Positions 17,237 through 26,479 of a stretch of 64,000 nt of DNA are shown here, piece after piece. The notes beneath the pieces are model-generated. The model had not been told where the DNA came from, searched no databases, and worked only from the letters and a program-made list of their open reading frames with translations. The stretch is taken from contig CAZOJI010000023.1 in NCBI GenBank assembly GCA_964580055.1, positions 7,759 to 71,758 of the forward strand, read 5' to 3'. Each line of letters starts with the position of its first letter. Position 1 is the stretch's first letter. Source of the stretch: JBDGYW01 sp964580055. Its GTDB lineage: Bacteria; Gemmatimonadota; Gemmatimonadetes; Gemmatimonadales; GWC2-71-9. The position numbers and the translations under genes were made by a program.

Positions 17237-17623
17237 CTATCCCTCAACCCGTCGCATCGTGAACTCTCGCTCTCCTTGGCGTGTCGACATGGTGCCCTCA
17301 ATCGTGTCACCGTCCACTACGCCCGTGTAGGTTATCTCGAACCTGCGGTTACCCCTGCCTCGCACTACCTTGAACGTGACTTCGTTTCCCTCAACAGACC
17401 CCGAATGGATCGGCGCCGAGGCCATGCGCCCCTCGACTGTTCCAGTCAGGGTGTTGCCGTCCTGCTCGAATGCGAAGGTAGACGTGAACGTACCCCTCAA
17501 GGTTTCGTTGGTCATCTCCCATACGCCCGCGACGTCTGCCGTCTCTGTCTCTTGCGCCCATGCGGTTGGACCTGCCATGAGGCAAACCGCAATCGTAACG
17601 ATCGCACCCCACTGACTCTTCAT
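17237..17623 (-). CDS. Small secreted beta-rich protein of unknown function
   Basis: The product has 128 residues. A signal peptide ends near AWAQE. The mature part shows repeated short beta strands with WEMTNETLRGTFTSTFAFEQDGNTLTGTVEG, a pattern seen in lipocalin-like or META-like small periplasmic barrels. No catalytic motif is visible. AAGGAG lies eight bases before the ATG. It follows the efflux permease gene by 77 bases in the same direction and may be its last partner, though this is uncertain. Confidence 0.8.
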   Translation of the reverse strand: MKSQWGAIVTIAVCLMAGPTAWAQETETADVAGVWEMTNETLRGTFTSTFAFEQDGNTLTGTVEGRMASAPIHSGSVEGNEVTFKVVRGRGNRRFEITYTGVVDGDTIEGTMSTRQGEREFTMRRVEG

Positions 17624-17700
17624 TCTGTTGTCTCCTTCGGAGGTCCGGCACGTCTCTAGTGCGGCGGTTCAAGCGGCGTCGCACGTGACTGCCGAATTAG

Positions 17701-18915
17701 TTACTCGTATCTCAATGCTTCTATGGGGTCCAACATCGAAGCTCGGCGCGCCGGCCAGAGCCCGAAAAAAATACCAACCACTGCACTGAAAGCAACGGCA
17801 ATCGCAACCGCTTGAGGCGACACGAAGGTGTTCCAATTGGCGAGCCTAGAGAGCGCCACTGCCCCGCTTGCTCCCAGCGCCACTCCTATGAGGCCGCCGA
17901 GAAGGCAGAGCACGAGTGCTTCCACTAGGAACTGGAGCATGATGTTCTTGCGGGTTGCGCCGAGTGCCTTGCGGACTCCGATTTCTCGAGTGCGCTCGGT
18001 TACCGAGACCAGCATGATATTCATGATCCCTATACCACCCACCAGCAGGCTCACTGCCGCGATTCCGCCGAGGAGGAACGTGAAGGTTCGCGTGGTTTCT
18101 TCGAAGGTCTCCAGAAACTCGGACCTGTCCATGATTCTGAAATCGTTGTCACCGCCCGGGGGTATGCTGTGCTCCCGCCTCAGCACACGCTCTATCTCGA
18201 TCATCGCGGTAGCCATTGAGTCGGGGTGCGACACCTGCACGTTGATCGAGCTGACTCTGTCGCTGCCGAATATGCGATACTGCGCAGTTTGAATCGGGAC
18301 GAGAATCTGTTCGTCGGGATTGAACCAGCCGCTCGACGTACCCTTCTTCTCCAGAATACCCACGATCTCAAACGGGATGCCGCGGATGAGGATCTGCTGA
18401 CCGATCATCGCGGGACCGTTTGCCTCGAGGTTGGTGGGAACGTCGCTACCCAGCACGGCAACGCGCCTGCGTGATACAGCGTCGCCGGCGGTGAACATGC
18501 GCCCCGTCTCGACATCGTAGTTGTTCACCTCCAAGTATTCGGGTAAGGTCCCGTTCACGTTCACATTTATGTTGCTGTTGACATACTTCACCTGTTGGCT
18601 GCGCCTGATTTCAGGGACGACCGCGGTAAGGTCTCGCGCATCCCTGGCAAGCGCGGTCGCGTCATCGATGGTCAAGCTGACACGCTCCGCGCTGGCAACG
18701 CCGCGGTGAAAGGACTGTCCAGCTTGGACGGACAGCAAATTCGTGCCCAGTGCCTGAATCCGTTCTTGTACATCCTGTTGAGCTCCGCTGCCAAGCGCTA
18801 CCATGGTAATCACGGCACCGACCCCGATCACGATGCCGAGCATCGTGAGAAACGAGCGCAGCTTGTTGGCGCGTATCGCTCCCAGCGCAACGTTTATGAT
18901 TTCTCCGAAGAGCAT
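17701..18915 (-). CDS. MacB-like ABC transporter permease (FtsX family)
   Basis: The protein has 404 residues. An N-terminal helix (LRSFLTMLGIVIGVGAVITMVALG) carries the ALGSGAQ motif of MacB permeases. A periplasmic MacB_PCD domain occupies about 45-250. Three C-terminal membrane helices follow with GGIGIMNIMLVSVTERTREIGVRKALGA, the FtsX signature. The ATPase is a separate gene (20465-21208) rather than a fused N-terminal domain as in E. coli MacB. It belongs to the TolC-ATPase-adaptor-permease block and should work as a mechanotransmitter that drives efflux from the periplasm. Confidence 0.95.
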   Translation of the reverse strand: MLFGEIINVALGAIRANKLRSFLTMLGIVIGVGAVITMVALGSGAQQDVQERIQALGTNLLSVQAGQSFHRGVASAERVSLTIDDATALARDARDLTAVVPEIRRSQQVKYVNSNINVNVNGTLPEYLEVNNYDVETGRMFTAGDAVSRRRVAVLGSDVPTNLEANGPAMIGQQILIRGIPFEIVGILEKKGTSSGWFNPDEQILVPIQTAQYRIFGSDRVSSINVQVSHPDSMATAMIEIERVLRREHSIPPGGDNDFRIMDRSEFLETFEETTRTFTFLLGGIAAVSLLVGGIGIMNIMLVSVTERTREIGVRKALGATRKNIMLQFLVEALVLCLLGGLIGVALGASGAVALSRLANWNTFVSPQAVAIAVAFSAVVGIFFGLWPARRASMLDPIEALRYE

Positions 18916-18965
18916 TCTCTGTGTTCCTCCGCTTCACGCCTGAATCGGTTTCTTGGACCAGCGCG

Positions 18966-20468
18966 TCATCGCCTGGAGACGCCAGGCATCCCTCCCCGAA
19001 TGCGATTGAGGCGGTCTTGCATTTGTTGCTGGCTGGCGAGTAGGCTGGAACTGGGCAACACCAGAACCGTGTCTCCCAATTCCAGACCCGACAATACCTC
19101 GGAGTAGTCGAGATCGGTCAAACCGGTGCGAACCGGCACGGGCACAGGTTCGCCGCCTCTGAGCGCAAAGACCGTGTAGCTGCCGCCCATCAATGCCGCA
19201 TCGGTGCTGCTTTGGCTTTGCTGTTGGCCGGAGCCGGAGCCTCTGCCGCCCCTGGCGCTGCCCATGATTTGCCGCATGGTGTTTCGTTCCGCCGCGCTCA
19301 ACGACTGCATTACCGATCTGAAGTCAGAAGAGCCGCGGAATTTCTCCTCGAGGGCCCGCGCGTCTTGCATACTCACGCCCTCAGGAACAGACACAGAACG
19401 ACCACTCATGTTGATGGTGCGCTGTTCCATGGGATTCACTGTTGAGTCGGTATGCTCATCCTCCGCAACCGGACCTGCTCCGGTATTGGCGACTTGCTGC
19501 ATGACCTGTTCGGGATCCAGCCCCAGGAGCTCCGCGGCGGATGTTATGTCGCCCTGAGCGCGCAGGGCGGCGTTCGGAACCGCCACGGTGCCGTACTTGG
19601 ACCCGACATGCATTTCAACTTCGGCGTTCATTCCAGGCCGCAGCAAGCCGTTTTCATTCGGTATGCGGATCAGCACCGGAAACATCGTAACGTTCTGCGC
19701 CACGGTAGCCTGCGGTTCAATTCGCAACACCTTGCCCTCAAATGGTCGATTGGGATACGCGTCCACCAGGATCGTCACGTCCAGGCCCTCACGTATCTTG
19801 CCGATGTCGGTCTCGTCCACGAGGGATCTGACCTGTACCGTATCCAGATTTGCCATTTGAAGGAGAATGGTACCGCCGCCCACCTCCCGGGTTGCCGACG
19901 AGATCACCGTTCCCACCTCGACGTTCTTCTGAATGATCACGCCATCGATGGGGGCTCTCACATCAGTGTCTTCTGCAGCGATCTCCGCGTCCGCCAGCGA
20001 ACGCTGTGCTCGAACGAGTTGCGCATTCGCGCTCGCCACCGACAATCTCGTGTTCTCGTACTCCTCCTCGGTGATCGATTGCGTTGCGAACAGACGCTCG
20101 GCTCGACGCAGTTGAGCTTCGGCGTTCTCCAGCTGCGCTTCGGCGAGCTCCAGGTCAGCTTGCGCTTGACGAAGCGTCGCTTGGGGAACCCTGGGATCGA
20201 CCTGTACGAGCAGCTGACCAGCGCTCACTTCATCACCGGTCTCCACATGGAGCTCAAAAATCTCGCCCGAAGCCTTCGACTTGACCTCTATGGTTCGAAT
20301 GGGCTCGACAGTGCCCGCGGCGCTCGCGGACACGACAATGTCACGCTCGTCCACTGTGAACAGTTGGTACATCCGCTGCGTGTCTTCATCTTCGGATGGC
20401 CTGAAAAACCTCGATGCGGCGATGACGCTCACGGCCACTACCGCTATGATTATCACGTTCCTCGTCAT
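18966..20468 (-). CDS. MacA/HlyD-like periplasmic adaptor with a large C-terminal insertion
   Basis: This is a 500-residue adaptor. One N-terminal helix is followed by the first lipoyl half (GEIFELHVETGDEVSAGQLLVQVDP), a coiled-coil hairpin at about 95-165, the second lipoyl half (VRAPIDGVIIQKNVEVGTVI) and the beta barrel. Between VAVPNAAL (about 302) and YTVFALRGGEPVPV (about 431) lies an extra segment of roughly 125 residues. It holds a helical stretch (SVMQSLSAAERNTMRQIM) and a Gly/Ser/Gln linker. Usual adaptors have 370-420 residues. The start overlaps the ATPase stop by four bases. Confidence 0.93.
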   Translation of the reverse strand: MTRNVIIIAVVAVSVIAASRFFRPSEDEDTQRMYQLFTVDERDIVVSASAAGTVEPIRTIEVKSKASGEIFELHVETGDEVSAGQLLVQVDPRVPQATLRQAQADLELAEAQLENAEAQLRRAERLFATQSITEEEYENTRLSVASANAQLVRAQRSLADAEIAAEDTDVRAPIDGVIIQKNVEVGTVISSATREVGGGTILLQMANLDTVQVRSLVDETDIGKIREGLDVTILVDAYPNRPFEGKVLRIEPQATVAQNVTMFPVLIRIPNENGLLRPGMNAEVEMHVGSKYGTVAVPNAALRAQGDITSAAELLGLDPEQVMQQVANTGAGPVAEDEHTDSTVNPMEQRTINMSGRSVSVPEGVSMQDARALEEKFRGSSDFRSVMQSLSAAERNTMRQIMGSARGGRGSGSGQQQSQSSTDAALMGGSYTVFALRGGEPVPVPVRTGLTDLDYSEVLSGLELGDTVLVLPSSSLLASQQQMQDRLNRIRGGMPGVSRR

Positions 20469-21208
20469 GCTGTCTTCTCGACTATCATGTCGTGCTCGAC
20501 CTCGCCGTCCCGCAGCCGTATCTGGCGGGCGGCATGGTTGGCTATGTCTTGTTCGTGTGTTATCAGCACTATCGTCTGCCCTGCCTCATGCAGTCGTTCC
20601 ATGACCTGTATTATCTCGGCGCTCGTAGCGCTGTCCAGGTTCCCCGTAGGCTCATCTGCGAGCAAGATGCTGGGTTCGTTCACCAGAGCCCTGGCACACG
20701 CGACCCGCTGCCTCTCTCCACCGGACAGCTCTGCCGGCCTATGCTCCACACGGTCTCCCAGGCCTACCTTCTCCAATGCGTTCACTGCCCTTTCACGCCG
20801 CACCTTGGCCGGCACCCCTGCATATATGAGTGGCAACTCGACGTTGTGTAAAGCAGTAGCGCGTGGCAGGAGATTGAAGGTCTGAAACACGAATCCGATC
20901 TCTTGATTGCGGATTCGCGCCAGCTCGTCATCGTCCAGCTCGCTGACTTTCTGAGAGTTGAGCCAATACTCGCCGGACGTGGGTGTGTCGAGGCAGCCAA
21001 GCAAGTTCATGAGAGTCGATTTGCCTGAACCTGACGGTCCCATTATCGCCACGAACTCGTTGCGTCGAATCTGGAGGTTCACACGTCGCAGCGCATGCAC
21101 CACCTCCGCACCGAGCTCGTAGTCGCGGGTGAGTTTGTACGTGAGTATGACGACATCCGCTGTGGGCATGTCACCAGTCTTGAAATCCTGATGGATTATG
21201 CTGCTCAT
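20465..21208 (-). CDS. ABC transporter ATP-binding protein (MacB/LolD type)
   Basis: The ATPase has 247 residues. GPSGSGKST is Walker A, IGFVFQTFNLLPRATALHNVELPL is the Q-loop region typical of the MacB/LolD group, LSGGERQRVACARAL is the signature motif, and ILLADEPTGNLDS is Walker B with the D-loop. LITHEQDIA gives the switch histidine. It partners with the MacB-like permease and the adaptor. The ATG overlaps the stop of the TolC gene. Confidence 0.96.
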   Translation of the reverse strand: MSSIIHQDFKTGDMPTADVVILTYKLTRDYELGAEVVHALRRVNLQIRRNEFVAIMGPSGSGKSTLMNLLGCLDTPTSGEYWLNSQKVSELDDDELARIRNQEIGFVFQTFNLLPRATALHNVELPLIYAGVPAKVRRERAVNALEKVGLGDRVEHRPAELSGGERQRVACARALVNEPSILLADEPTGNLDSATSAEIIQVMERLHEAGQTIVLITHEQDIANHAARQIRLRDGEVEHDMIVEKTA

Positions 21209-22497
21209 AGCTCTCTCCCCACGAGGGCCTCGATTTGCGCCTTGGCGACCAGGTAATCGAAGCGGGCCTGCACGATATCCACTTCGGCCTGGTCGAGGTT
21301 CACCTGTGATGCGAGGACATCAACAATGGTTGCCGCCCCCAGCCGATAACGTTCGCGTTGCACACGTAGATCTTCCTGCGAAGCCGCCCTACTAGCCTCC
21401 GCTATCTCCAGACTGGTTCGAGCCGCTGCAAGGGTGGCCAGGTGCTGAGTCAATTGCGTGTTGACCTGGCGCCGTGTGTCTTCGGCCTGGGCCCGCGCCG
21501 ACTCCAGAGTGATTGCACTGCGGGTTCGGTTGAATTCCCTGGTGAACCCGTTGAAAATGGTCCACGAGAAGCTCAGCCGTGCAGACCAGCTCGGGTTCAA
21601 GTCGAGCCATTCGTTTGCCGACCATGATCTCGAGTAAGATGCCGACGCTCGGGGAAGGTACTGCGCAGTAGTGGCGGAGTACTGTGCCGAGGCCGACCGC
21701 TCGTTTGCGTCCGCCTGCTGTATCTCGGGCGACGCACCCAGCGCCTCAGCTCTGAGCGTGGCAGTGTCTATTTCTGCCACTACGAAGAGATTCTCATCCG
21801 GTTCCGCATCCACCGACCCTTCGATGCCGACCAGTCTCGCGAGGTCCGCCTCCGCAGCCGCCAACTGGGTCTCCGCCTGAAGTCGCTGTAATTCCGCGTT
21901 TGCCACCTCGACATGAGACCTCAAAGTGTCCGATCGAGTTGCGGTTCCGGCGTTGAGTTTCTCGATCGAGATGTTCAGCTGCTCTTGCGCCCGTGCTATT
22001 CGGGTGTCGGAGATCCGTACAAGCTCCTCGGCGGCCAGTGCGTTGAAGAACGTCCGCTTGACCTCGCGAATCGTCTGGAAGCGCGTGTTCACGTACGCTG
22101 CGTCGGCGCTCGCGAGACCGGCCTCGGCGATGCGACGGTCGGCCAGACGGGCGAAGCCGTCGAACAGTGTCAGATTAGCCGATAGACCGGTCGAATAGGA
22201 CGACTGCGATCCCGATACAATTGTCTGCGTTCTTTCGTCAAACCGCGTTGACGAGTTGACGCTGTTACCCGCATTGGCAGACACGTTGGGCAGCCAGCTA
22301 CCCAAGGCCTGAAGCCTGGTTGCTTGTGCCGTTTCAATGGCGCCGCGTGCCTGAACCATTGATGGTAAGGTCTCCACGGCCAGTGCAATCGCCTCGTCCA
22401 GAGTTACCGATCTCTGCTGTGCGCGAGCCGGGATAGCTGTGATGCATCCCATAACTGCCCATACGCAGAATATCCTACTTTTGATTCCTACGTGCAC
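21205..22497 (-). CDS. TolC-family outer-membrane efflux protein
   Basis: The protein has 430 residues. After a signal peptide (ending AIPARAQ), two tandem OEP repeats follow. The first begins VTLDEAIALAVETLP, and the second is around ADANERSASAQYSATTAQYLPRASAS. Alternating long helices and short strands give the TolC trimeric channel. It forms the outer-membrane exit of the tripartite pump encoded downstream. The start is GTG 22497, which overlaps the Spy-like gene by 23 bases. Confidence 0.94.
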   Translation of the reverse strand: MHVGIKSRIFCVWAVMGCITAIPARAQQRSVTLDEAIALAVETLPSMVQARGAIETAQATRLQALGSWLPNVSANAGNSVNSSTRFDERTQTIVSGSQSSYSTGLSANLTLFDGFARLADRRIAEAGLASADAAYVNTRFQTIREVKRTFFNALAAEELVRISDTRIARAQEQLNISIEKLNAGTATRSDTLRSHVEVANAELQRLQAETQLAAAEADLARLVGIEGSVDAEPDENLFVVAEIDTATLRAEALGASPEIQQADANERSASAQYSATTAQYLPRASASYSRSWSANEWLDLNPSWSARLSFSWTIFNGFTREFNRTRSAITLESARAQAEDTRRQVNTQLTQHLATLAAARTSLEIAEASRAASQEDLRVQRERYRLGAATIVDVLASQVNLDQAEVDIVQARFDYLVAKAQIEALVGREL

Positions 22498-22897
22498 GAT
22501 CCCTGTCTCCCCTATTCTTGCTACGTTCGATCATGGCGCGATATCTCTCCCGCTGCTGTTCGGTCAAAAACACCATGACTTCGCTGGAAATCTCTTGACG
22601 CAGCGTATCAATCCGAGCTCTCAGCTCCCTCCAAACCATCTGCATCTCATCCTGATTCATCTCCAGAATGGAATCCATCGCCGAGCGTTGCTCCGCCGTG
22701 AGATCGAGTTCCTCCTGAAGGTGATCGGAGTAGCTCCTGCGTTCTCGACCTCGCGAGTCGGGCGGTCTCCCGCGCTCGTTGACGCCGGCCGGCCGGTCGC
22801 CGCTGAGCACCTCCCACAGCGGCCCGCCGATCACGACGCCCGCAGCGAAAACCGCCACCAACAGCGCTACCGCCCATATTTTGGATTGGTTGAGCAT
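22475..22897 (-). CDS. Spy/CpxP-like periplasmic protein with LTxxQ motif, membrane-anchored
   Basis: The product has 140 residues. A single hydrophobic anchor (IWAVALLVAVFAAGVVIGG) is followed by a linker and helices carrying LDLTAEQRSAMDSIL and VFLTEQQRERYRAMI, the two LTxxQ-type motifs of Spy, CpxP and related sensors. These proteins act as periplasmic chaperones or stress reporters. ATG 22897 is preferred to the longer GTG form. It heads the efflux operon and overlaps the TolC gene, so it probably monitors the same stress. Confidence 0.8.
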   Translation of the reverse strand: MLNQSKIWAVALLVAVFAAGVVIGGPLWEVLSGDRPAGVNERGRPPDSRGRERRSYSDHLQEELDLTAEQRSAMDSILEMNQDEMQMVWRELRARIDTLRQEISSEVMVFLTEQQRERYRAMIERSKNRGDRDRARRNQK

Positions 22898-23048
22898 GCC
22901 CTGTCTCGCACTCCAATCAGTTGATAGACGGTCTGGAGCCGTCACTCACAATGACAGCCACGGGGCCCCATTCGTTATCCGGGCCGTGCCAATCCCGTAA
23001 TGGCGTTGGCCACCCTGGATGCTCCGCCGTCCGCCCAACACATTTCCT

Positions 23049-23423
23049 TCAATTGCCCAACTCGATTGCCAGAACCTCATTCAAGTCAGGTGCCTGCGAC
23101 GTCAAGAAGACAGCCGGTATCTCTGCAGAAGCGCGGAGCGGGTCGGCAGGCAAGGATGTCTCTGTTTCGGTCACGCCGGCGATTCCGATCCACCATAGAA
23201 CGGCAGCCGCGACCACGCCGGCAGTCGCGGCCGCGAGACCGGGGCGTGCCCATCCGCTCAGAATCTCCCACCAATCCGAGCCGCCGCGCGTCTGGTTCTG
23301 GAAGTCCGCAACCCTGGCCATCACGGTCTCCACGAACTCGGCTTCGTCCTTTCCAGAGAGGGCGACCCTCAATGCGTCGCCGAGTTCCCGGTCCTGGCGA
23401 TGATCAAATGGTGACGAGCTCAT
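23049..23423 (-). CDS. Probable anti-sigma factor or membrane partner of the ECF sigma
   Basis: This is a 124-residue protein with one central membrane helix (GLAAATAGVVAAAVLWWIGIAGV). The cytoplasmic N-terminus (DRELGDALRVALSGKDEAEFVETVMARV) could bind the sigma factor, and the short C-terminus would be periplasmic. No zinc finger is present. GAAGGAGGGG precedes the ATG, which overlaps the sigma stop by four bases. The anti-sigma role is inferred from this coupling and topology. Confidence 0.7.
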   Translation of the reverse strand: MSSSPFDHRQDRELGDALRVALSGKDEAEFVETVMARVADFQNQTRGGSDWWEILSGWARPGLAAATAGVVAAAVLWWIGIAGVTETETSLPADPLRASAEIPAVFLTSQAPDLNEVLAIELGN

Positions 23424-23971
23424 CTGAACCCCTCCTTCAGGTTCTCCCACTCGCTCAGCGCAGCGCGCAGCTCGCGGCGTGCATGGAAGACATCAGAGCG
23501 AGCCGTGCCCACTGGGATCTCGAGGATCCCGGCTATTTCGTCGTGCGAATACCCTTCAACGTCAAAAAGCACCACAGCGATCCGTCTCCGTTCGGGCAGC
23601 GAAGCCAAAGCCTTTTCCAGTGCGGCGCGGAATTCGCGCCGCATTGCCAACTCGTCGGGTCCCGGCCCGCCGGCAGGCGTTTGCGGCGGAACCTGCTCTG
23701 TTGTCCGAACCTTGCGCCGCCGCTTCCGGTCGGTGGCTGCGTTGGCGACTATGCGCAAGATCCAGGGGCCGAAAGGGCGCGATGCATCGTAGCGGCCAAG
23801 ACTGCGCAGTGCGGCCAAGAAGCCGTCCTGGGCTGCGTCGTCTGCGTCTGCCTCGTTGCCGAGTACGGCCCGTGCCACTCGGCGCGCCTGGCCCGCATAG
23901 CGGCGGACCAATTGGCCAAACGCCTCTCGATCGCCGGCGTGCGCACGGGCCGCGAGTTCCGCGTCCTCCAT
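23420..23971 (-). CDS. ECF-family RNA polymerase sigma factor
   Basis: The product has 183 residues from ATG 23971. Region 2: DAELAARAHAGDREAFGQLV and DADDAAQDGFLAALRSLGRYD. Region 4: LPERRRIAVVLFDVEGYSHDEIAGIL and PVGTARSDVFHARRELRAAL. A GTG at 24046, overlapping the HD gene's stop (GTGA), would add 25 residues of low conservation. It lies between the HD gene and its probable anti-sigma. The efflux operon directly downstream is a likely target. Confidence 0.92.
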   Translation of the reverse strand: MEDAELAARAHAGDREAFGQLVRRYAGQARRVARAVLGNEADADDAAQDGFLAALRSLGRYDASRPFGPWILRIVANAATDRKRRRKVRTTEQVPPQTPAGGPGPDELAMRREFRAALEKALASLPERRRIAVVLFDVEGYSHDEIAGILEIPVGTARSDVFHARRELRAALSEWENLKEGFR

Positions 23972-24042
23972 GTCTCTACTGGTATTACGCACGGCTGGCG
24001 TTGGGTGTTGATTGGTGGGGATACCTGTCTCTTGGCTTTCCC

Positions 24043-24618
24043 TCACCCGCTGCCGAGACCGATGGTGCCCTCTACCGGCCGCAGCGACTCGATTACGAAC
24101 TGGACGTGCTCGTCGAAATCGATGCCAGCCTCCTCGGCGCCCCGGCGGACTTCATCACGATCAACCGCTCGCGCGAAACCCTTGTCCTTGAGCTTCTTCT
24201 TGACGCTCTTGACCTTGAGGTCCTGCATGCTCCGCGAAGGGCGCACCAGGGCGCAGGCGACCAGGAATCCACACAGCTCATCCACCGCGTACAGGGTCTT
24301 GGCCATGAGACTGGTGCGCGGAACACCGGTGTAGTCTGCGTGGCCCATTATGGCCTCGCAGACATCGTCTGGATACCCGCGCTCACGCAGGATCTTGACT
24401 CCGGTGGAAGGGTGCTCTTCGGTGGGTGACCTCGCCTCGTTGGGATAGCGCTCGTAGTCGAAGTCGTGAAGGATGCCCACCACCCCCCACTTTTCCTCGT
24501 CCTCTCCGTACTTCCGAGCATAGGCACGCATTGCCGCCTCCACGGCATACATATGCTTGCGGAGCGCATCAGATGGCGTGTATTCGTGCATCAGTTCCAA
24601 AGCTTCTGCCCGATTCAT
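24043..24618 (-). CDS. HD-domain hydrolase family protein
   Basis: This is a 191-residue cytosolic protein. EKWGVVGILHDFDYERYP holds the HD dyad, and the second histidine lies in PTEEHPSTGVKIL, followed by AIMGHADYTG. This is the HDIG/HD-family arrangement without a GYP motif. Typical activities are phosphohydrolysis of nucleotides or signalling molecules. ATG 24618 overlaps the asnB stop (ATGA), and GAGAGG precedes it. The longer frame upstream is the opposite phase of asnB and not real. Confidence 0.9.
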   Translation of the reverse strand: MNRAEALELMHEYTPSDALRKHMYAVEAAMRAYARKYGEDEEKWGVVGILHDFDYERYPNEARSPTEEHPSTGVKILRERGYPDDVCEAIMGHADYTGVPRTSLMAKTLYAVDELCGFLVACALVRPSRSMQDLKVKSVKKKLKDKGFARAVDRDEVRRGAEEAGIDFDEHVQFVIESLRPVEGTIGLGSG

Positions 24619-26477
24619 TTGCCTCTCTCCGGTAGCCAGCGTTCGAGCCAGTATTGCAGCATGAGAATTGTCCACAGCGCTCTTCCATGGTTGGAGCGGC
24701 GGCTGCGATGCTCCTTGAGAAGTTGACATACCTTGCCTGGATGCAACAGCCCTTGGCGTTCGATTCGTCTTCTCGAGAGCAGCCTGTCGACCTCGGGGCC
24801 GAGACTTCCGTTCAGCCATGTGGCTACCGGTACGCTCAGACCGCGCTTTTTGCGAAACACAAAGCGTCGCGGCAGCCACCGTCGAGCGACCTGTTTCATC
24901 AACCACTTGGTGGTTACGCCCTTGACTTTCAGATTGGAATCCAAGGCAAACGCAAACCGGGTAACGTCCGGGTCGAGAAACGGTGCCCTTGCCTCGATAG
25001 ACGCCAGCATCGTGGCGCGATCCACCTTTGCAAGCAGATTGTCACGGAGGTATGTCTGATAGTCGAAGACACATGCGGCCTCGATAACGTCTGCCCTGTC
25101 GGGAAAGACTGGCGGCTCGTAATACTCTTGCAGGAGTCCCGGGCTCAACACCGACTCGCCGGCACCAGTGCCAAACCAACGCATGTGTCGGTTCCAGTGT
25201 GGAAGATCTACACCGTCCAAAAACCGCCGTATCAAGTATTCTAGCGAAACCTTGCTTTCTAACGAAGCCGGCAGGCAGGCGACGAATCGCTCGATTGCAC
25301 GCCGTGCGAGCTTGGGCAGCCTGCGGTAGGCCGGCGTAATGCGATGGCCTAGGTATGTTGGATAACCCCCGAAGAGCTCGTCTGCACCCTCGCCGCCAAG
25401 CACAACTGTGACGTGGTCTCTAGCCGCGCAAGCGAGAAGGTACGTGGGCAGTATTGCCGGGTCGGCGCTTGGTTCGGCCAGGTTATCGACCAGAAAGTGC
25501 AGCGCCTTCGTGAGGGCGGGCTCGTCAGCCATGACAGTTGAATGCCTGGTTCCGAGATGCTGAGCCAGGTTGCGAGCGTGCTCTGTTTCGTCGAACTGCA
25601 GTTCGGGAAAACCGATGCTGAAAGTCCTTGGTGACGCGGGTCCCGAGCTGTCGGATGCCATCGCGGCGAGCAGGGCCGAGTCGACGCCCCCGCTCGTGAA
25701 GATTCCGACCGGCACATCGGCCACGAGCTGCTTGCGAACAGCGGTGCAGAGTAGCGATTCAAGGTGTGTAACCGGTTCCCGGGCAGGTGCTTCCTCGCCG
25801 CTGATCGCCGTCGGATCCCAGTAGCAGCGCTCCGTAGTTGCTGACGTTGAGAACGTCAAGCAGGTCCCCGAGCGCACCCTCTTGCAACCCTGAAACATCG
25901 TCTTGGGCTCGGTGACATACCCAAGGGTCACGAAATCGCGCACGGCCGCGGGGTCCAAGTCCCGCCGCGCAGGCTGCGGCGTGAGCAGCGCCTGGAGTTC
26001 CGACGCGAACCACACTTCGTTACCGTGTCGCCAGTAGTACAGCGGCTTTTCGCCTGCTCTGTCCCGGGCGAGCAAGAGCATTCGCTGTCTTGTATCGTAC
26101 AGGGCCAAGGCGAACATCCCGTCGAGTTCCGCAACACCCGCGGGCCCGCGTTCGAGGAACAGCGGCAATACTGTTTCCACGTCCGAGCGGGACCTGAATG
26201 GGTAATTGGAATAGCGACGCCGGAGTTCGGGGGCGTTGTATATCGCACCGTTCAGGACTACCCAGACCGCGTCTGAGGAATCGGTCAGAGGCTGATCTGC
26301 GGCTGCGGTGGGGTCCAACACTCGAAGTCGCTCGGCTGCAAGTATCGCGTGTGGGGCGGCTCGACTACCATGGGCATCAGGACCCCGATGACGCAGCAGT
26401 CGGCCCATTGACTCGATTTGTTGGGCGGCTTCAAGAGGTTGGTCGCCGGTGGATACCGCGCCGTAGATACCACACAC
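24615..26477 (-). CDS. asnB: Asparagine synthase (glutamine-hydrolysing)
   Basis: The protein has 620 residues. With GTG 26477 as start the second residue is Cys, the class II amidotransferase nucleophile (CGIYGAV). RHRGPDAHG and NGAIYN follow. The synthetase half has the PP-loop FTSGGVDSALLAAM, GGEGADELFGGYPTY and ARAPFLD. It makes asparagine from aspartate or, given the upstream GT39 gene, might amidate a glycan precursor, as AsnB paralogues often sit in polysaccharide loci. It is spaced two bases from the upstream gene. Confidence 0.95.
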   Translation of the reverse strand: MCGIYGAVSTGDQPLEAAQQIESMGRLLRHRGPDAHGSRAAPHAILAAERLRVLDPTAAADQPLTDSSDAVWVVLNGAIYNAPELRRRYSNYPFRSRSDVETVLPLFLERGPAGVAELDGMFALALYDTRQRMLLLARDRAGEKPLYYWRHGNEVWFASELQALLTPQPARRDLDPAAVRDFVTLGYVTEPKTMFQGCKRVRSGTCLTFSTSATTERCYWDPTAISGEEAPAREPVTHLESLLCTAVRKQLVADVPVGIFTSGGVDSALLAAMASDSSGPASPRTFSIGFPELQFDETEHARNLAQHLGTRHSTVMADEPALTKALHFLVDNLAEPSADPAILPTYLLACAARDHVTVVLGGEGADELFGGYPTYLGHRITPAYRRLPKLARRAIERFVACLPASLESKVSLEYLIRRFLDGVDLPHWNRHMRWFGTGAGESVLSPGLLQEYYEPPVFPDRADVIEAACVFDYQTYLRDNLLAKVDRATMLASIEARAPFLDPDVTRFAFALDSNLKVKGVTTKWLMKQVARRWLPRRFVFRKKRGLSVPVATWLNGSLGPEVDRLLSRRRIERQGLLHPGKVCQLLKEHRSRRSNHGRALWTILMLQYWLERWLPERGK

Positions 26478-26479
26478 GG

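Noticed and set aside
19452..20885. Plus-strand frame of about 480 codons opposite the adaptor and ATPase
   Set aside because: It is the antisense of two clearly recognised genes and has no domain features.
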